From: Neopestalotiopsis rosae
Taxonomy: Eukaryota > Ascomycota > Sordariomycetes > Amphisphaeriales > Sporocadaceae
DNA length: 64,000 bases
Direction: 5' to 3'
Assembly: GCA_023078685.1 (NCBI GenBank)
Contig: JALGAS010000005.1
Coordinates: 4,030,001-4,094,000, forward strand
The stretch's first letter is position 1; every line of letters starts with the position of its first letter. Both the position numbers and the translations under genes were made by a program. Below are positions 23,486 through 34,394 of this stretch, piece after piece. The notes beneath the pieces are model-generated. The model had not been told where the DNA came from, did not search any database, and saw only the letters and a program-made list of their open reading frames with translations.

Positions 23486-26400
23486 CTTGACGATATACTT
23501 TTGACGCGAATCGACTGAACGGTCTAGAGTTTATGAGTGGACGTGTTTCTAAATGCAAGAGACACAAGACAATGACGGCTGTCAGAGTATGAAAAAGTTT
23601 CACGATAAAATGCGAGGTCAGACTAGCAAAGTGCGCACGACGGAGGACAGAGGCAAACTTATATAGAGCAAGCAAGCCCGCCACGATAATGACTCTATGC
23701 TAGACTAGAACAGGTCCGGCGGATAACAGGTCGGGTTGGGCCGGGGGTAAGAAAATCTGCCCGCCGAGTATGTACTATGGACCAGGCTTGGCTACCGACA
23801 TGGTTACCAGGCCCATGAAGTTCTCGTCTGCTTGATGAACACGGCTAGACGAGCCCGCGGGTAAGTGGATACAGGATCCTGCTTGCCTGCATGAGCAGAG
23901 AAAAAAAAAAGAGTAAAAGGTAAATGCAAGGGCTCCGCCGAAACCAGACATCAACCACACAGAAGTTGGCTCCGGTAATGGTGTGCGGCATAAGACGTGG
24001 CTTGCTGTGATGTACGTTCAGAATGACACAAATTTAACATCATGGTCCATAATTGTCAGTGTAAAGATCAACATCGTATTCTTGTGAACCTCGATGATTT
24101 ACAATGGCACTGGCAAATCGGTGGTTCACCTGAGCAGAGAAAGACTGGGGAAGTCGAGAGACCGGTGCTGGTCGATCCGGGTCGGCTATGTTGCGAGTAA
24201 CGGCTACTGCCAGGCCTGCTTGCAAGCTTGCGGCTCTCTGCAGAGTATGTTACATATCAGGCATCGTGTTGCCGCTTGTTGAGTCGCCTCCCTATGGAGC
24301 CCCAACCAAGTCTCATCGAGGTTCCAGGCCATACTCGGGCGCCTGGACACCTATAGCCCCGGAGATCCCAGCACCCACAACCTGACAAGATCTTCACACG
24401 ACATGCGGCTTTTGAGATCGCTCATTTCCATTAATGGCAAGTCGGCCTGCTCTGCCTCGCTGTGATACGACGAGGAGATAGGAACGCATAGCCAGGACAG
24501 GCCCGGAAACAGCGCGTCTGGCGCAAACTAGGTTTTCCTGGGCGTCTGTTTTCCCTTGTCTCGTTGCCCTACTGGTGGGCGAGATCAGGGTCAGGAGCAT
24601 GGGAAATGTTGAATTCTGCAGCCCATGATTACCATACCACCCTGCCCGGCCTAATTTTCGAATCCCACTGGACTGGAATTTTTGTCGAGTCACGACATGG
24701 CGGTACACTGACATGTGCCTGGGTTGGTTCGCCAGCAACAAATCGTTGTCGGTTTCTTCGATTCGATCGATGTTGGAACAAAAAGAAGGCCCGAGTGCCC
24801 CGGATTTCACTCATATGATGTCATTGTTTAAAAATCTCCGCCGCAAATAATTGCGGGTTCAGTGTTGCGTTTGGAAACCCAGCAAGCCAAACCAGCCCAG
24901 CCAGCAGGAGCAGTTTGTGCGGGCGCGGCCTTATCTGGGACCAGGGCAGTATGCGGCGAACAGTCCTGCCGTCCTCATTGGTCGTTTTGGACAACTGCAA
25001 TCAATAGCAGCTAAGAACATGTCCCCCAGCCGCGGCCAGTCCCAACTGAGACTGGGGGGCTCCAGGCTTATGCACGAGCGACCTTGGATCTTCAAGTGTT
25101 CCCCCATGGGCATTCTGGTTTCTAGAGCCAGCAGCGATGTTTCGTGGCTCCTGGCTCTTGCAGCCCCTGACCAGCCAGCAGAGCGGTGAGGGGCACTCGA
25201 CACGTTGGATGCAGGCCGCCGCAACTCAAAATTGTACCACGTAGGATGGAATGAGGGGCACTGACAAAGGCCATGGAGGGGCACATCGTGATTTTCTTCC
25301 GCTCTGCCCTGGCAACTCCCAACAACAATATCAACCATCGTGATCCGTATTCTTGCAATTTCGTATTAGCCTCGAGCACAGGGAAAAGGGCATTGGCAAT
25401 TGTAATGAATGTATCAGCAGTATTCCATGTAGCCTATTGTAAGACTCCATGGAAAGCCTTCCACGCGCAGTAGATAGTGGTACACACCACTTCATACATT
25501 GCTTGGTGTTTAGCTGCTAGGTAGGTAATGTAGGCCGGAGGATTTGGATGTGTGATATCCCCACCACCCATGTCGACATGGCAATTCGCAAGGTACCATG
25601 TTGCCATGGACATTGTGTGAGCAACAGAAGAATGCTGACAGCCCGGCTAGGCAACATACTCTCTAGTGCCAGGGAGAATGCAACCAAGTCTCTCTCTCAC
25701 CACTTCACCTTCCTGCCACACCGTCATTGTGCATCGGGACCACGGACGGCTTCAGTACTGCTTATATCGCTTATGGAACGCCGTCTTATGCATTCACGAT
25801 GTTAGATTGCAGGCCTCCAAAAAAATACAATGACGTTTATATGCTGGTCGAGTAACGGAGCCAAGGCCCTTGCCGACGTTAGGTCCTGCATAGATATTGT
25901 TCGTTTGAGAGCATGCAAACAATTGGTTTACGCACATATATCTAATGGTTGCGGCACCGTTTCCTAATGGGCAATCAGCTGAGTAGCCAGTTACAACACC
26001 GGCTGCTCTCTGCAAGGTAAGCAGCCAGACCGCTTCATGTCCATCACCGGTGAAGAAGACAAATGTGCGGATGTTATGGCCATGCGAACCTAGAACACAG
26101 TGTTATTGCATCAACTATTCGGATAATGCATCACATTGCATCTCACGGGATCGTACATGATGTTCTCATGGGGAATATTTCATATCATTATGATTTCACA
26201 GCTCTCGATCTTCCAGATATGGAAACCACCAATGTTGCATATGATGTGATGGGATGACGTTGAGCGATCTGTATGATACCTGCGAACCACAAAAGCACGC
26301 CGACACGGTAAATCATCTTCATTTACTGTGGGTAAGTCTGCAAAGATCGTCACATAGTGCAGACACGGCTGCGCTCGGAACGTCTCACGAGTCAAGCCTG

Positions 26401-27123
26401 TCCCGATGTCCAGCCTTATCCCATATCCTCCCAAGGGCACTTTTGGGATTACTTTCTGGGCATGCTGCTCGCTGTCACATTGACACTGCAATTTTGATGA
26501 TCGGCATCGGTTTGCGCAACCGTGAAGCTCATATACCGAATCTGTGCTCTGTGACAAACTACGAGAATTCACGATGGGGAAATTCTTGCTTTCTTCTATC
26601 TCAACATTTTATAAGCCTGAAAGATAAAGTGAAGCCCGACCCCTGAGTTCATGCTCTGTAGCAAGTCACGCAAAGCCGCAAAGGAGAGGTTCGGGGTGGA
26701 TCTCTCATGTACCGCATCTACTACTACCTGCATTATTAGTTTCATCATTCTCATGATGACCGGTATGTTCCTACGAGGAAGGACATAGATAATTTCCCTC
26801 CATTACAATGAGAATCCATGGTAGACTCTCTTTCCACATTAAGTAGCACGCACATATATGGAGCGTGATGCAAAGTCCGTGAATAGCCTGAGACCATTAT
26901 GTTCATTGTAATTGATCGTTGATCGCTGTATAGTCTTAACATTTCTCACGTCCAGGACACTCAATCGAATGGGTGTAAATAATATAATATTGTCACTTCC
27001 TTTTTGGTGTAGTAGCTTTTCCAATCGCCATATGCTTCTATTCGTGCGATGAAACTCCCAAGCCGTTCATTACTATCGTACCACGGTCGTGGTGTGCTGT
27101 ATCGTCTTTTCTTTTGCGCAAAT
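23486..27123. other. Long gene-free stretch, 3.6 kb
   Basis: No frame longer than 138 codons and none with domain features. The HAD promoter is at the low end. The section from about 25,800 to 27,050 is AT-richer and may be a decayed repeat, but I recognise no transposase, LTR or terminal repeat. No tRNA or 5S gene was spotted by eye. Confidence 0.4.
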
Positions 27124-28127
27124 CTATGCTGCGGCAACCTTTGGCTTGAACTTGGCCGCTGCCTTTTCGAACTCCGACTTCTTCTCCTGCCAATCAGCCA
27201 GCAATGGGTGCGATGGGGCCGCCTTTTCGAGTGCCCTGCGAGTATGGTTAGAAAAGTGAAGGAGCAAAATGGTCCATCAAAATAATGACTTACGACAAAG
27301 CCTCCTGTCGATCTTGTCCGGTCAGCGTCTTGAGAACCACCAAGTTGGCAAGTGCATCGGAGTTTTGTGGCTCCTTTGCCAGCACCTGGTCGAGGGCGGC
27401 TTGTGCTTCTTCGTATCGCTGCAAGTGGATCTCGGTCACGGCTTGGGAGATGAGGGAGGTTGTCGACGATGATGCGGGTGTCTGGGCCAGCTCTTCGAAT
27501 ACGTAGAATGCCTGCTGGTACTTCTCTCCGCCCTGCAGTTCCTCATTAGCATACCTCCAAGGCGTTATCTGAGTTCCGGGTCATGCATACCTCTCGAATT
27601 CCTACCCAAGACTCGGCCAAGTTGACAAGCAGACTGTCTTGGGCCCAGCTGCGCGCGGCCTTAACCTCCTTCTGGGCAAGGTCGAGCCTGTTCTGCTGGA
27701 GGTGGATCTGGACAATCAGGGCAACGGCCTCGAGGTTTCCGGAGTGTTGCGAGAGGAGGGCGAGGGCCTCCTCACTCTTGCCGGCCGCCTGCAGCACGGC
27801 GCCTCCTGCAACCTGTACTATGGCATTGTCTCCGTGTGCGGCAGCGAGCTCCTCAATCGTCTTGACCGCTTCGTCAGTGGCGCCGAGCTTCTGCTGGGCG
27901 AGCGCAGCAACAGCCTGTAGCTCTGGTTCCGATGCGCCCTTGGTCTCTGCCAACACCTCCTGTGCCTGGCCTTGGGCGATCTGCGCGCGCAACACCAGCA
28001 CCTTGGCGGGCAGCTCGTTCTCGGGGCTGAAGACGGAGGTGTCAAAGTCGACGACCTCTTGGTATTGTGCCTGGTGGAAGTGGTTGTGAATGTTCACGAG
28101 CTCGCCCTCTGCGCTGTAGGGATCCAT
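27124..28127 (-). CDS. SEC28: Coatomer epsilon subunit (epsilon-COP)
   Basis: Three exons (27591-28127, 27294-27532, 27124-27235), introns of 58 bp each, 295 residues. Epsilon-COP is a helical TPR-solenoid subunit of the COPI coat and binds the C-terminal domain of alpha-COP during Golgi-to-ER and intra-Golgi vesicle formation. Family features: the start MDPYSAEGELVNIHNHFHQA, then HYQ/QYQEVVDF-type helices, ILQQAGK-like GGAVLQAAGKSEEALALL, NLEAVALIVQIHLQQNRLDL, and the conserved QAFYVFEELAQTPASSS and LLVNLAESWVGI region, ending in basic FKPKVAAA. Length matches the family (about 290-310). This is a core gene, useful for placing the species phylogenetically. Confidence 0.95.
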
Positions 28128-28982
28128 GGTGGTCGTCGGTGGTTCTTCGAGGTCGAATTGGTCTGATTAAAGGTCGAAGGGGATCTGTTGGAAGCTACAC
28201 TCGTGCTAGATAGTGGACAGCTTTGTGGTTGTTGTATGTATCTATCCTAAGCAGCGGAAGAAGCCGCCAGGTGGCAGCCCCAATAAGGAGGCGCTAAGCT
28301 TCAGGGTGCCCCTGGACATTGAAGCTGTCAATTGATTGGCCTACTGCTTGGACCCTGAAAGAAGACCACTATCCAGCATAACTTCTCTGGAAATAATCAG
28401 GATGATCAATCGTTTCGTGACATTACAAGTGAAAGAAAAAGATAGTAAATAAACATGGCTCAAATCTATACCTTCAGACATTTTGCTGCCTTAAATGACC
28501 ATTATCACCTGTTTCGCGCAAATATGCTTCTGATGTCTTACTGCCACCAGTCACCTGTTTAATTTGAATGGCGCTATATACCACGCAGTAGGAATCAATC
28601 TTGTCTTATCTTTCCTTCTTGCTTATTTGTTTCATTCTGTACGGGAGAAAGATAGCGATGAAATACAGTTGACTTTAATATAAAGCTCCCGACGTATTTT
28701 GGACGTGAAGGGGAACAATTAATGATCTTCTCAGCAACACTGAGCGGGAAGGAAAAATATAGAGTTGATCATAAAAGTTCACAGTCTACAAGTATAAATG
28801 GGGGTATCCTGAAGCCAAGGCATGGTATAACATTCTCAACATCAAAGCTATGCTATTGTACTAACTGCACAAGGAAACTACAGTCATAATAACCGGCAAA
28901 TATCATCAAGTAATCGTTCGTTATGCGCCTAAAGAAAACCCAGCCTCTATCATCGCGACCGTCAAAAAACCAACGAGTGCAC
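28128..28982. other. Intergenic gap, 0.85 kb
   Basis: Contains the epsilon-COP promoter and, from about 28,600, AT-rich sequence that is likely the 3' UTR of the AAA+ gene. No supported gene. Confidence 0.5.
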
Positions 28983-31823
28983 TTAGTGCTTCCTGTCAAA
29001 AGTGGTTCTTAGAGGCAAGTCCGTGTCGATACCACGGCCGTCCTGCATGTGCCTGTCGAAGCTAACGGTCGACATCTGAACCTTCTCAAACAAGCTTCCA
29101 TCCAGCACAGGTGCTGCCGGAGGAGCGCGGCCAAGGGCGTGCGCAGCCTTGACATCATCAGCAAACTTGTAGTTGGCCAAGCTGGAGGCGACCTGGAAGG
29201 CGTTGCGGATCTGTCGACCGTTCCAGCAAGCCGTCAGACGAGCGTTGTTCTCGTAGTGCTTGGCGGCAAAGGCCAGAACATCGTCCTCCTTGATGATGAG
29301 GGGCTGATCACCCGTCATGGCACAGCGCTGAGCCTCGATGGCACGCAGCTTGGCAATGTTGAGGCGGAAGATATCGCGGGTCTGGGTCTTGTCCAGGGGA
29401 GGGTAGTACAGTGACATGTGGATACGCGACTTGAAGGCGTCGTCGATGCTGCCCACACGATTGGTCGTCAGGAAGAGCAGGCCATTGTAGTACTCAAGCA
29501 CGCGCAGGAAGACCGAGACCAGGGCGTTGCGGTTCATGTCGTCATTGGATCGCTGCGTCAGGAACACATCGGCCTCGTCGAGCAGGAGCACACAGTCCCA
29601 CAGGTTGGCCAGACGGAAGACGTTGGTCAGCGACGACTCAACCTGGGACGGGGACAGACCGAGATCACCGCAAGTGATGACGAACAGCGGCTTGCGGTTC
29701 TCCATGGCCACCGCCTCGGCGGTCGCTGTCTTACCGACACCAGGCACACCGTGAAGGAGAACAACAAGTCCTCGACCCTTACCCTGGATCAGATCCTGGC
29801 CAGTACCCTCAACGGGGACTTCTGCATAGCGACGCTCGAGTCCCTTTTTCTGGAAGTGCGAAACCACAAGACCACGCACGATGTCCTTGTAGTCCTTCTG
29901 GATGCTCAGACTCTCGAAAACGCCCTGGTCGCGGCGGATTGGCTGCAGAAAGTTGATGTTGACGGGAACAAATCTACGTTCGCGCAGAACATAGGCAAAC
30001 ATGCGCTTGGGCAGGAGAATGAGATCCTCCTCGCGCAGCTCCAGAGCCGAGGGATCCTTCTCATACCGACGGGTTCCCCGGACTCTCTGGCGCAGGAACT
30101 TGTCCACATTGAGTCCCTCACGACGTTGGTAGGTCTCGACACCATCCTTGGTCTGGACAAGCTCACTGACTGTGTAGGCGAGCTTGCCACGCGCTCCCTC
30201 ATACCATTGCTGGATTGGCATCTCGTCCTCCTCTGCGTCACAGAGAATTGGCTTGGTCAATGCCGGGGTGTGAAATCTAGGACGCCAGTCGGGATTCTTG
30301 TGGTAGGCCTCCATCATGTCGACGATAACGTCACTCTCTACAAACTCTGGGTGGCGCATCTCGGCGTTGTTCTCATCTCTGAGGATCTCATCTTCCACTT
30401 CCTCGGTATCGAAAGGTGGGTTGCGAGTCAGGGTCCAAGCTGAGTACGACTGGTGGCGATTGCTTGCCTCAAGGTATGCCTGGAAGCTTCGTCCTTGACT
30501 CTTCAGAGTATCCAGGGCGTTCTGGCGATCGTCCCAGAAACGAATTGGGAATACCTCCAGGCTGTCAATGGCACGCTCTCCCGGGAAATTCTCAATCTCA
30601 AACTTGTGCCGCACAGCACCAAAGGCGGTACCATCGTGATCAATGTAGTAGGCATAGATCTTGAATCCCTCGTTCCTCGACTCTCCAAACTCATCGGCAT
30701 AGAACTCGCCTCCCGCTTTGGGATATGAGATGTCTGCATCTGGTGACTCTACACGGTAGATGCGCCAGACTTCGTGATATCGACCACCAGTCTCGCCAGC
30801 GGACGGAAAGTAGATCAGGTCGCCGACCCGGTACAGAGCCCAAAGGTCATCATATTTGACAGTGGTGGCCGAGTTCCCATCAAACTGCTGATAGAGAGGC
30901 ATGATCTCCTCGTCTACAAAGTTGACATAGCAGCGCATGTCGCGGAGGGCCTCGGTGCTGTCCATGAACAAGTCGATGTCCTCGGCATTGGAGTCGACCG
31001 ATGCCAGTGAGATGTCGTCAGGGAAATCTTCACCTTCCTCATTCTTCTGAGCGCCATCACTGTTCTCACCAGATGTGGTAGAGCTACCAGGCTTCTCAAC
31101 AACATCAACGTCGTCAAAAGTATCGACATCTCTACCAGAGACATCATCCAGGTCTTCAACATCGCCCCACTTCTCCTCCAAAGAGGCCAAGATGGCCTTC
31201 ATCTTTGGTTGGAAGTAGACCAGAGACCTGAATGGTCGCAAGAACGTCCGCGGAGACGATCTCTTGTATGTCTCATTGAATAGAGCGGTAAGGTGACCGA
31301 GGACAGGCTGAGATTGGACGCGAACACGCTGGATCTGTCCTCCAGGAAGCTGAGCCACATCAGCTCTCTTTTCCTTCCTGGCTCTATCGTCCCGTCTCGC
31401 CCGGTCCTGAGCGGATGAGCTGTTCTGAGGGCCCTCAGGCTTGCTGGCACCCCATTCTTTCATCCAGCTCTCACGCATACGGGCAAAATCTTCCTTGCGT
31501 CGAAGTCCTTGCTCCTGTCTGATCTGAGACTGGAGGTTGGTGTTTCCCACCAAGACCTCAATGGCATACTCTGGCTGGTCGACATCTTGGAAATGGTTCT
31601 TAAAGTCCTCCCAGTTGACCTTGCGGACTGCTGGGATCTTGGGTCGCCATTTGGCATCAACACGGAGCTGGTCTGCCACGATCCGCTCGTGACGCTCGGC
31701 CTTCTTCTGAGCCTTCATATATTCTTCGTCATAGTGACGGGCGCCTCCGTACCGGCTGGCATTGTTGAGCTGCTTGCGTGGGGCGCGGCCGCCACCACGA
31801 GCAGTTTGTCTTGTGCGAGCCAT
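28983..31823 (-). CDS. Large AAA+ ATPase with a histone-H3-tail-like N-terminus
   Basis: Single exon, 946 residues. The ATG at 31823 is secure: A at -3, G at +4, and an in-frame TAG eight codons upstream. After Met the protein starts ARTRQTARGGGRAPRKQL, which matches residues 1-20 of histone H3 at 15 of 18 positions with one two-residue gap. H3 Lys4 and Lys14 become Arg, Lys9-Ser10-Thr11 shrink to one Gly, and Lys18 is kept. A basic coiled-coil-like region, an Asp/Glu-rich linker (about 215-290) and a beta-rich domain of the kind preceding AAA modules in fungal proteins (FGAVRHKFEIENFPGERAID) follow. The AAA core has Walker A HGVPGVGKT at about 692, Walker B LLLDEADVFL at about 745, and sensor-1 LLFLTTNR. 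The AAA core is most like fungal, BCS1/VPS4-distant, nuclear or cytosolic ATPases of unknown function. The tail function is inference. Confidence 0.9.
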   Translation of the reverse strand: MARTRQTARGGGRAPRKQLNNASRYGGARHYDEEYMKAQKKAERHERIVADQLRVDAKWRPKIPAVRKVNWEDFKNHFQDVDQPEYAIEVLVGNTNLQSQIRQEQGLRRKEDFARMRESWMKEWGASKPEGPQNSSSAQDRARRDDRARKEKRADVAQLPGGQIQRVRVQSQPVLGHLTALFNETYKRSSPRTFLRPFRSLVYFQPKMKAILASLEEKWGDVEDLDDVSGRDVDTFDDVDVVEKPGSSTTSGENSDGAQKNEEGEDFPDDISLASVDSNAEDIDLFMDSTEALRDMRCYVNFVDEEIMPLYQQFDGNSATTVKYDDLWALYRVGDLIYFPSAGETGGRYHEVWRIYRVESPDADISYPKAGGEFYADEFGESRNEGFKIYAYYIDHDGTAFGAVRHKFEIENFPGERAIDSLEVFPIRFWDDRQNALDTLKSQGRSFQAYLEASNRHQSYSAWTLTRNPPFDTEEVEDEILRDENNAEMRHPEFVESDVIVDMMEAYHKNPDWRPRFHTPALTKPILCDAEEDEMPIQQWYEGARGKLAYTVSELVQTKDGVETYQRREGLNVDKFLRQRVRGTRRYEKDPSALELREEDLILLPKRMFAYVLRERRFVPVNINFLQPIRRDQGVFESLSIQKDYKDIVRGLVVSHFQKKGLERRYAEVPVEGTGQDLIQGKGRGLVVLLHGVPGVGKTATAEAVAMENRKPLFVITCGDLGLSPSQVESSLTNVFRLANLWDCVLLLDEADVFLTQRSNDDMNRNALVSVFLRVLEYYNGLLFLTTNRVGSIDDAFKSRIHMSLYYPPLDKTQTRDIFRLNIAKLRAIEAQRCAMTGDQPLIIKEDDVLAFAAKHYENNARLTACWNGRQIRNAFQVASSLANYKFADDVKAAHALGRAPPAAPVLDGSLFEKVQMSTVSFDRHMQDGRGIDTDLPLRTTFDRKH

Positions 31824-33669
31824 GATGATATCAACCCAATGAGGCTATTTTGAACTTGAAAAGGTGAAGGGACAAGAAGAAATAGGGTGTGTTGGTGCAA
31901 AGTTGCTTCTCGTTGATCGATGGCAGAGAAGGGAAATGATCGATGATGTTGGCTTGCTGAAAATCGGAATTCTGACTTGGGCATCTCTGATCCTATATGT
32001 ACTCAACATTTGTAAGCTCAAGCACAGGCAGCAATGCCTCTCCAGTATCTCCATTCATGATGCAGGCAGCCGGAGCCGCCAGCGAGTCCTGGAGTACGGC
32101 GTCGCTAGCGGCCGTGTTGCAGGCTGCCCGGTGAGTCATTGTGAGTGCCGGCTCCGTGAACTATTACAACGCTGAGGCTATCCTGTATAGGCCATCCAAT
32201 GGACACTCTGAGCAGCTGGGGCTACCCATGCTGCAGTGTCACGGCATTGATCGTACCATGGGCAGGATACTGCCTAGAGGGATCTTCATGTCGAAGGCGA
32301 GAAGATTGCTCTCTGTACTCTCATAGGTCAAGACAAAGTGTGATGTGTTGCTAGACGAAAAGTGCACCGCATCAAGCGTTGATGGTGCCTGGTATTTTGT
32401 GGACTAGGCGGAGTGCATCTGGGTTGTTGAGGCTGAGCTGAAGACCTAGGACAACACAGCAAGAGCTTGGGGATTCTTGCATAGCACAGGCCCCTAGACT
32501 CCAGCTAGTCCAGGCAGCCAACCCCACATTCTAGCTCCAAAGGTTTCAAGGTCAAACCTTCGACACTTGACAACAAGTTTACCTGTATATTGCATACGAT
32601 TGAAGTCGGATGGAAGTGAGATTGGAATAATTGCATGTTTTCGCTAGAGAGGGTCTTCCTCTTTGACTCAACTCGAGGAATGCTCCGCTAATCAGCATCA
32701 AGCAAGTACTGTAGTAGTTCTAGGCTTGGTTCTAATCATTCAAATACCTAACCTAAGTGTGTAAGGTAAAAGTTCTCCCTTGCCGCCCTTCTACGGCAGA
32801 TGATATTTACACTCTGGTATGCCAGTACGTTGTTTTGGTCAGTGATTTGTTATATAAAACCCGCACTGCACCATTTCTGGACGAATCTCATTGAGCATAT
32901 TTCATTCCATGCGTGTGTGTGTGTGTGTGAACAGATTCTTTGGCTCTCTAGAGACAAGAACTGTAAAGTTCGGCTTGACGCTCTAAATGCCTGCGCTACG
33001 GAGGTGCCTCACAGTTTTACTAGCTGTGGAGAGAGTGATGCTTGACTGTGAGTTGTCAAGCGAGCTGGCTTGCGGAGTTAGCGGCGGCCGCATCTTACAT
33101 TACTTACAAGGTCATGTATGTACATAGGTGTGTCCAACGCAGAAAGCACCAAGCCCAAGCCTACCTAAAGGACTCCCTCCATTTTTTGAACCACGGCCAG
33201 GGGAAAGCACTGGCGACGCAATAGAATATATCATATTGGGTTAGATAACTATACTTGAGACGTCCTCCAGACTTTGATGTTCACCTAGTGCGCGTGAGTG
33301 TTCTGTCCCATTTGATCCCACCCGAAACAGTCGTTGTGCACGGGTCTGGGCTTTGTTCATAATGGAGCATACTGAAAAAGGGAGGGAGAGGCATTCTTCG
33401 AACCGCTGCCGGAGGTAATGAACTTTTGAGTGGCTTTATTCGCGGTATACTGCACATCTGTAGAGGGGATTGGAGTAGGGTCTCATATCAACCTAGTGGT
33501 TCCTGATATTCAGTGCGTAATAAAACAAAAAAGAGCACCAGAAGCTTCCTCCGCTTGCATATTGATGTGCTAAACTATCGTTCCTCGGAGAGCGCGTTCA
33601 CAGTAAAACGCTTTCACTGATGCAAACCCAGTATGTACGTTCAATGCTCTCTACCATTATTGATGGCAC
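31824..33669. other. Intergenic gap, 1.8 kb
   Basis: AAA+ promoter side, then sequence without a supported gene. A short TG/GT microsatellite (about seven GT units) lies at about 32,912-32,929. Confidence 0.45.
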
Positions 33670-34380
33670 CTAGGAGTACCTCTCATTGTCGTCTACTTCA
33701 TAAATGCAGAAGATATCACTCGGGTAATGCTTGTCAACCCGAACCAGACCTCTAAAGACAAAGCTGCCTGGCAGGGAAACCCCACTCTCTTCTTTTGCCA
33801 CTGAAAAGAATCCGATGCGCCTAAACAAAAGATGAATCGATGGGAGGGAGGCGAGATTTCTGCGCTATCGCATTCAAAATAGGATCAAAAAGCGTCATCA
33901 TCGCATCGTAAGTTGAGGTAAAAAGTATAGGAACGCAAATAGACTTGCTATATATGACCAAACAGGGGATACTGGTGATGATCACAATACGGCTTGCATA
34001 CTTGACAGAAAAGGTGTAGTGAATTGAAGATGCTAAGAACAGATCTGTGTACCCAAAAACTGCCATTTACCTGCTTATATCTTCCTTACCAGATAAAGCC
34101 CGCCATGCCGGCAGCCGCCCTTTCTGATTCAGATATTCCTTTACTGCCTTTGCATGGGGGCGCAGGCAACTAGTGCCTTGTTGCCCACTGTTAGAATAGC
34201 TGTTGCAGCGCGACTTGCTATAGTAGAATAGCTGTTGTAGTATGGTTAACGCAAAGAGACTTGCTATAATAGAACAGCTGTTGCAGCGCGTTTGGTCGAG
34301 CTAGGATGGCGAGATGATGGTAGAGCCTCCCAGTCGTTGGTGATTTATCTGATGCCTTCGAGTTAGGATCCGCTTTTACG
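33670..34380 (-). pseudogene. Decayed partial copy of the neighbouring Est1-type gene
   Basis: Segments on the minus strand read like pieces of the gene at 34395-37086 but are broken. About 34,257-34,345 matches the region around its LARPNALQQLF (gene position about 36,020-36,130). About 33,825-33,965 encodes an equivalent of YSKSLCVP...LPPIDSSFV (gene about 35,920-36,060). About 33,705-33,770 matches its LLWVDKYYPTDFF region (gene about 35,430-35,490). The order is kept, roughly 150 codons between the last two pieces are missing, and stop codons and frame changes are present. A duplicated 18-28 bp unit sits in the middle. It is not translatable as a whole and is best seen as a tandem duplication that has degraded. 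Confidence 0.7.
34188..34295. repeat. Short tandem repeat inside the pseudogene
   Basis: Three imperfect copies of a unit containing AGAATAGCTGTTG (variants AGAACAGCTGTTG) and two of ACTTGCTATARTAGAA, spaced about 30-47 bp apart. The intact gene has one copy at about 36,045-36,075, so the expansion arose in the decayed copy. Confidence 0.7.
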
Positions 34381-34394
34381 GAGAGCGACAACCC

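Noticed and set aside
27583..28089. 168-codon antisense frame in the epsilon-COP gene
   Set aside because: Ala/Ser-rich mirror of the coding strand; epsilon-COP identity is clear.
29418..30443. 341-codon open frame antisense to the AAA+ gene
   Set aside because: It mirrors a GC-biased coding region and lacks any domain; typical shadow frame.
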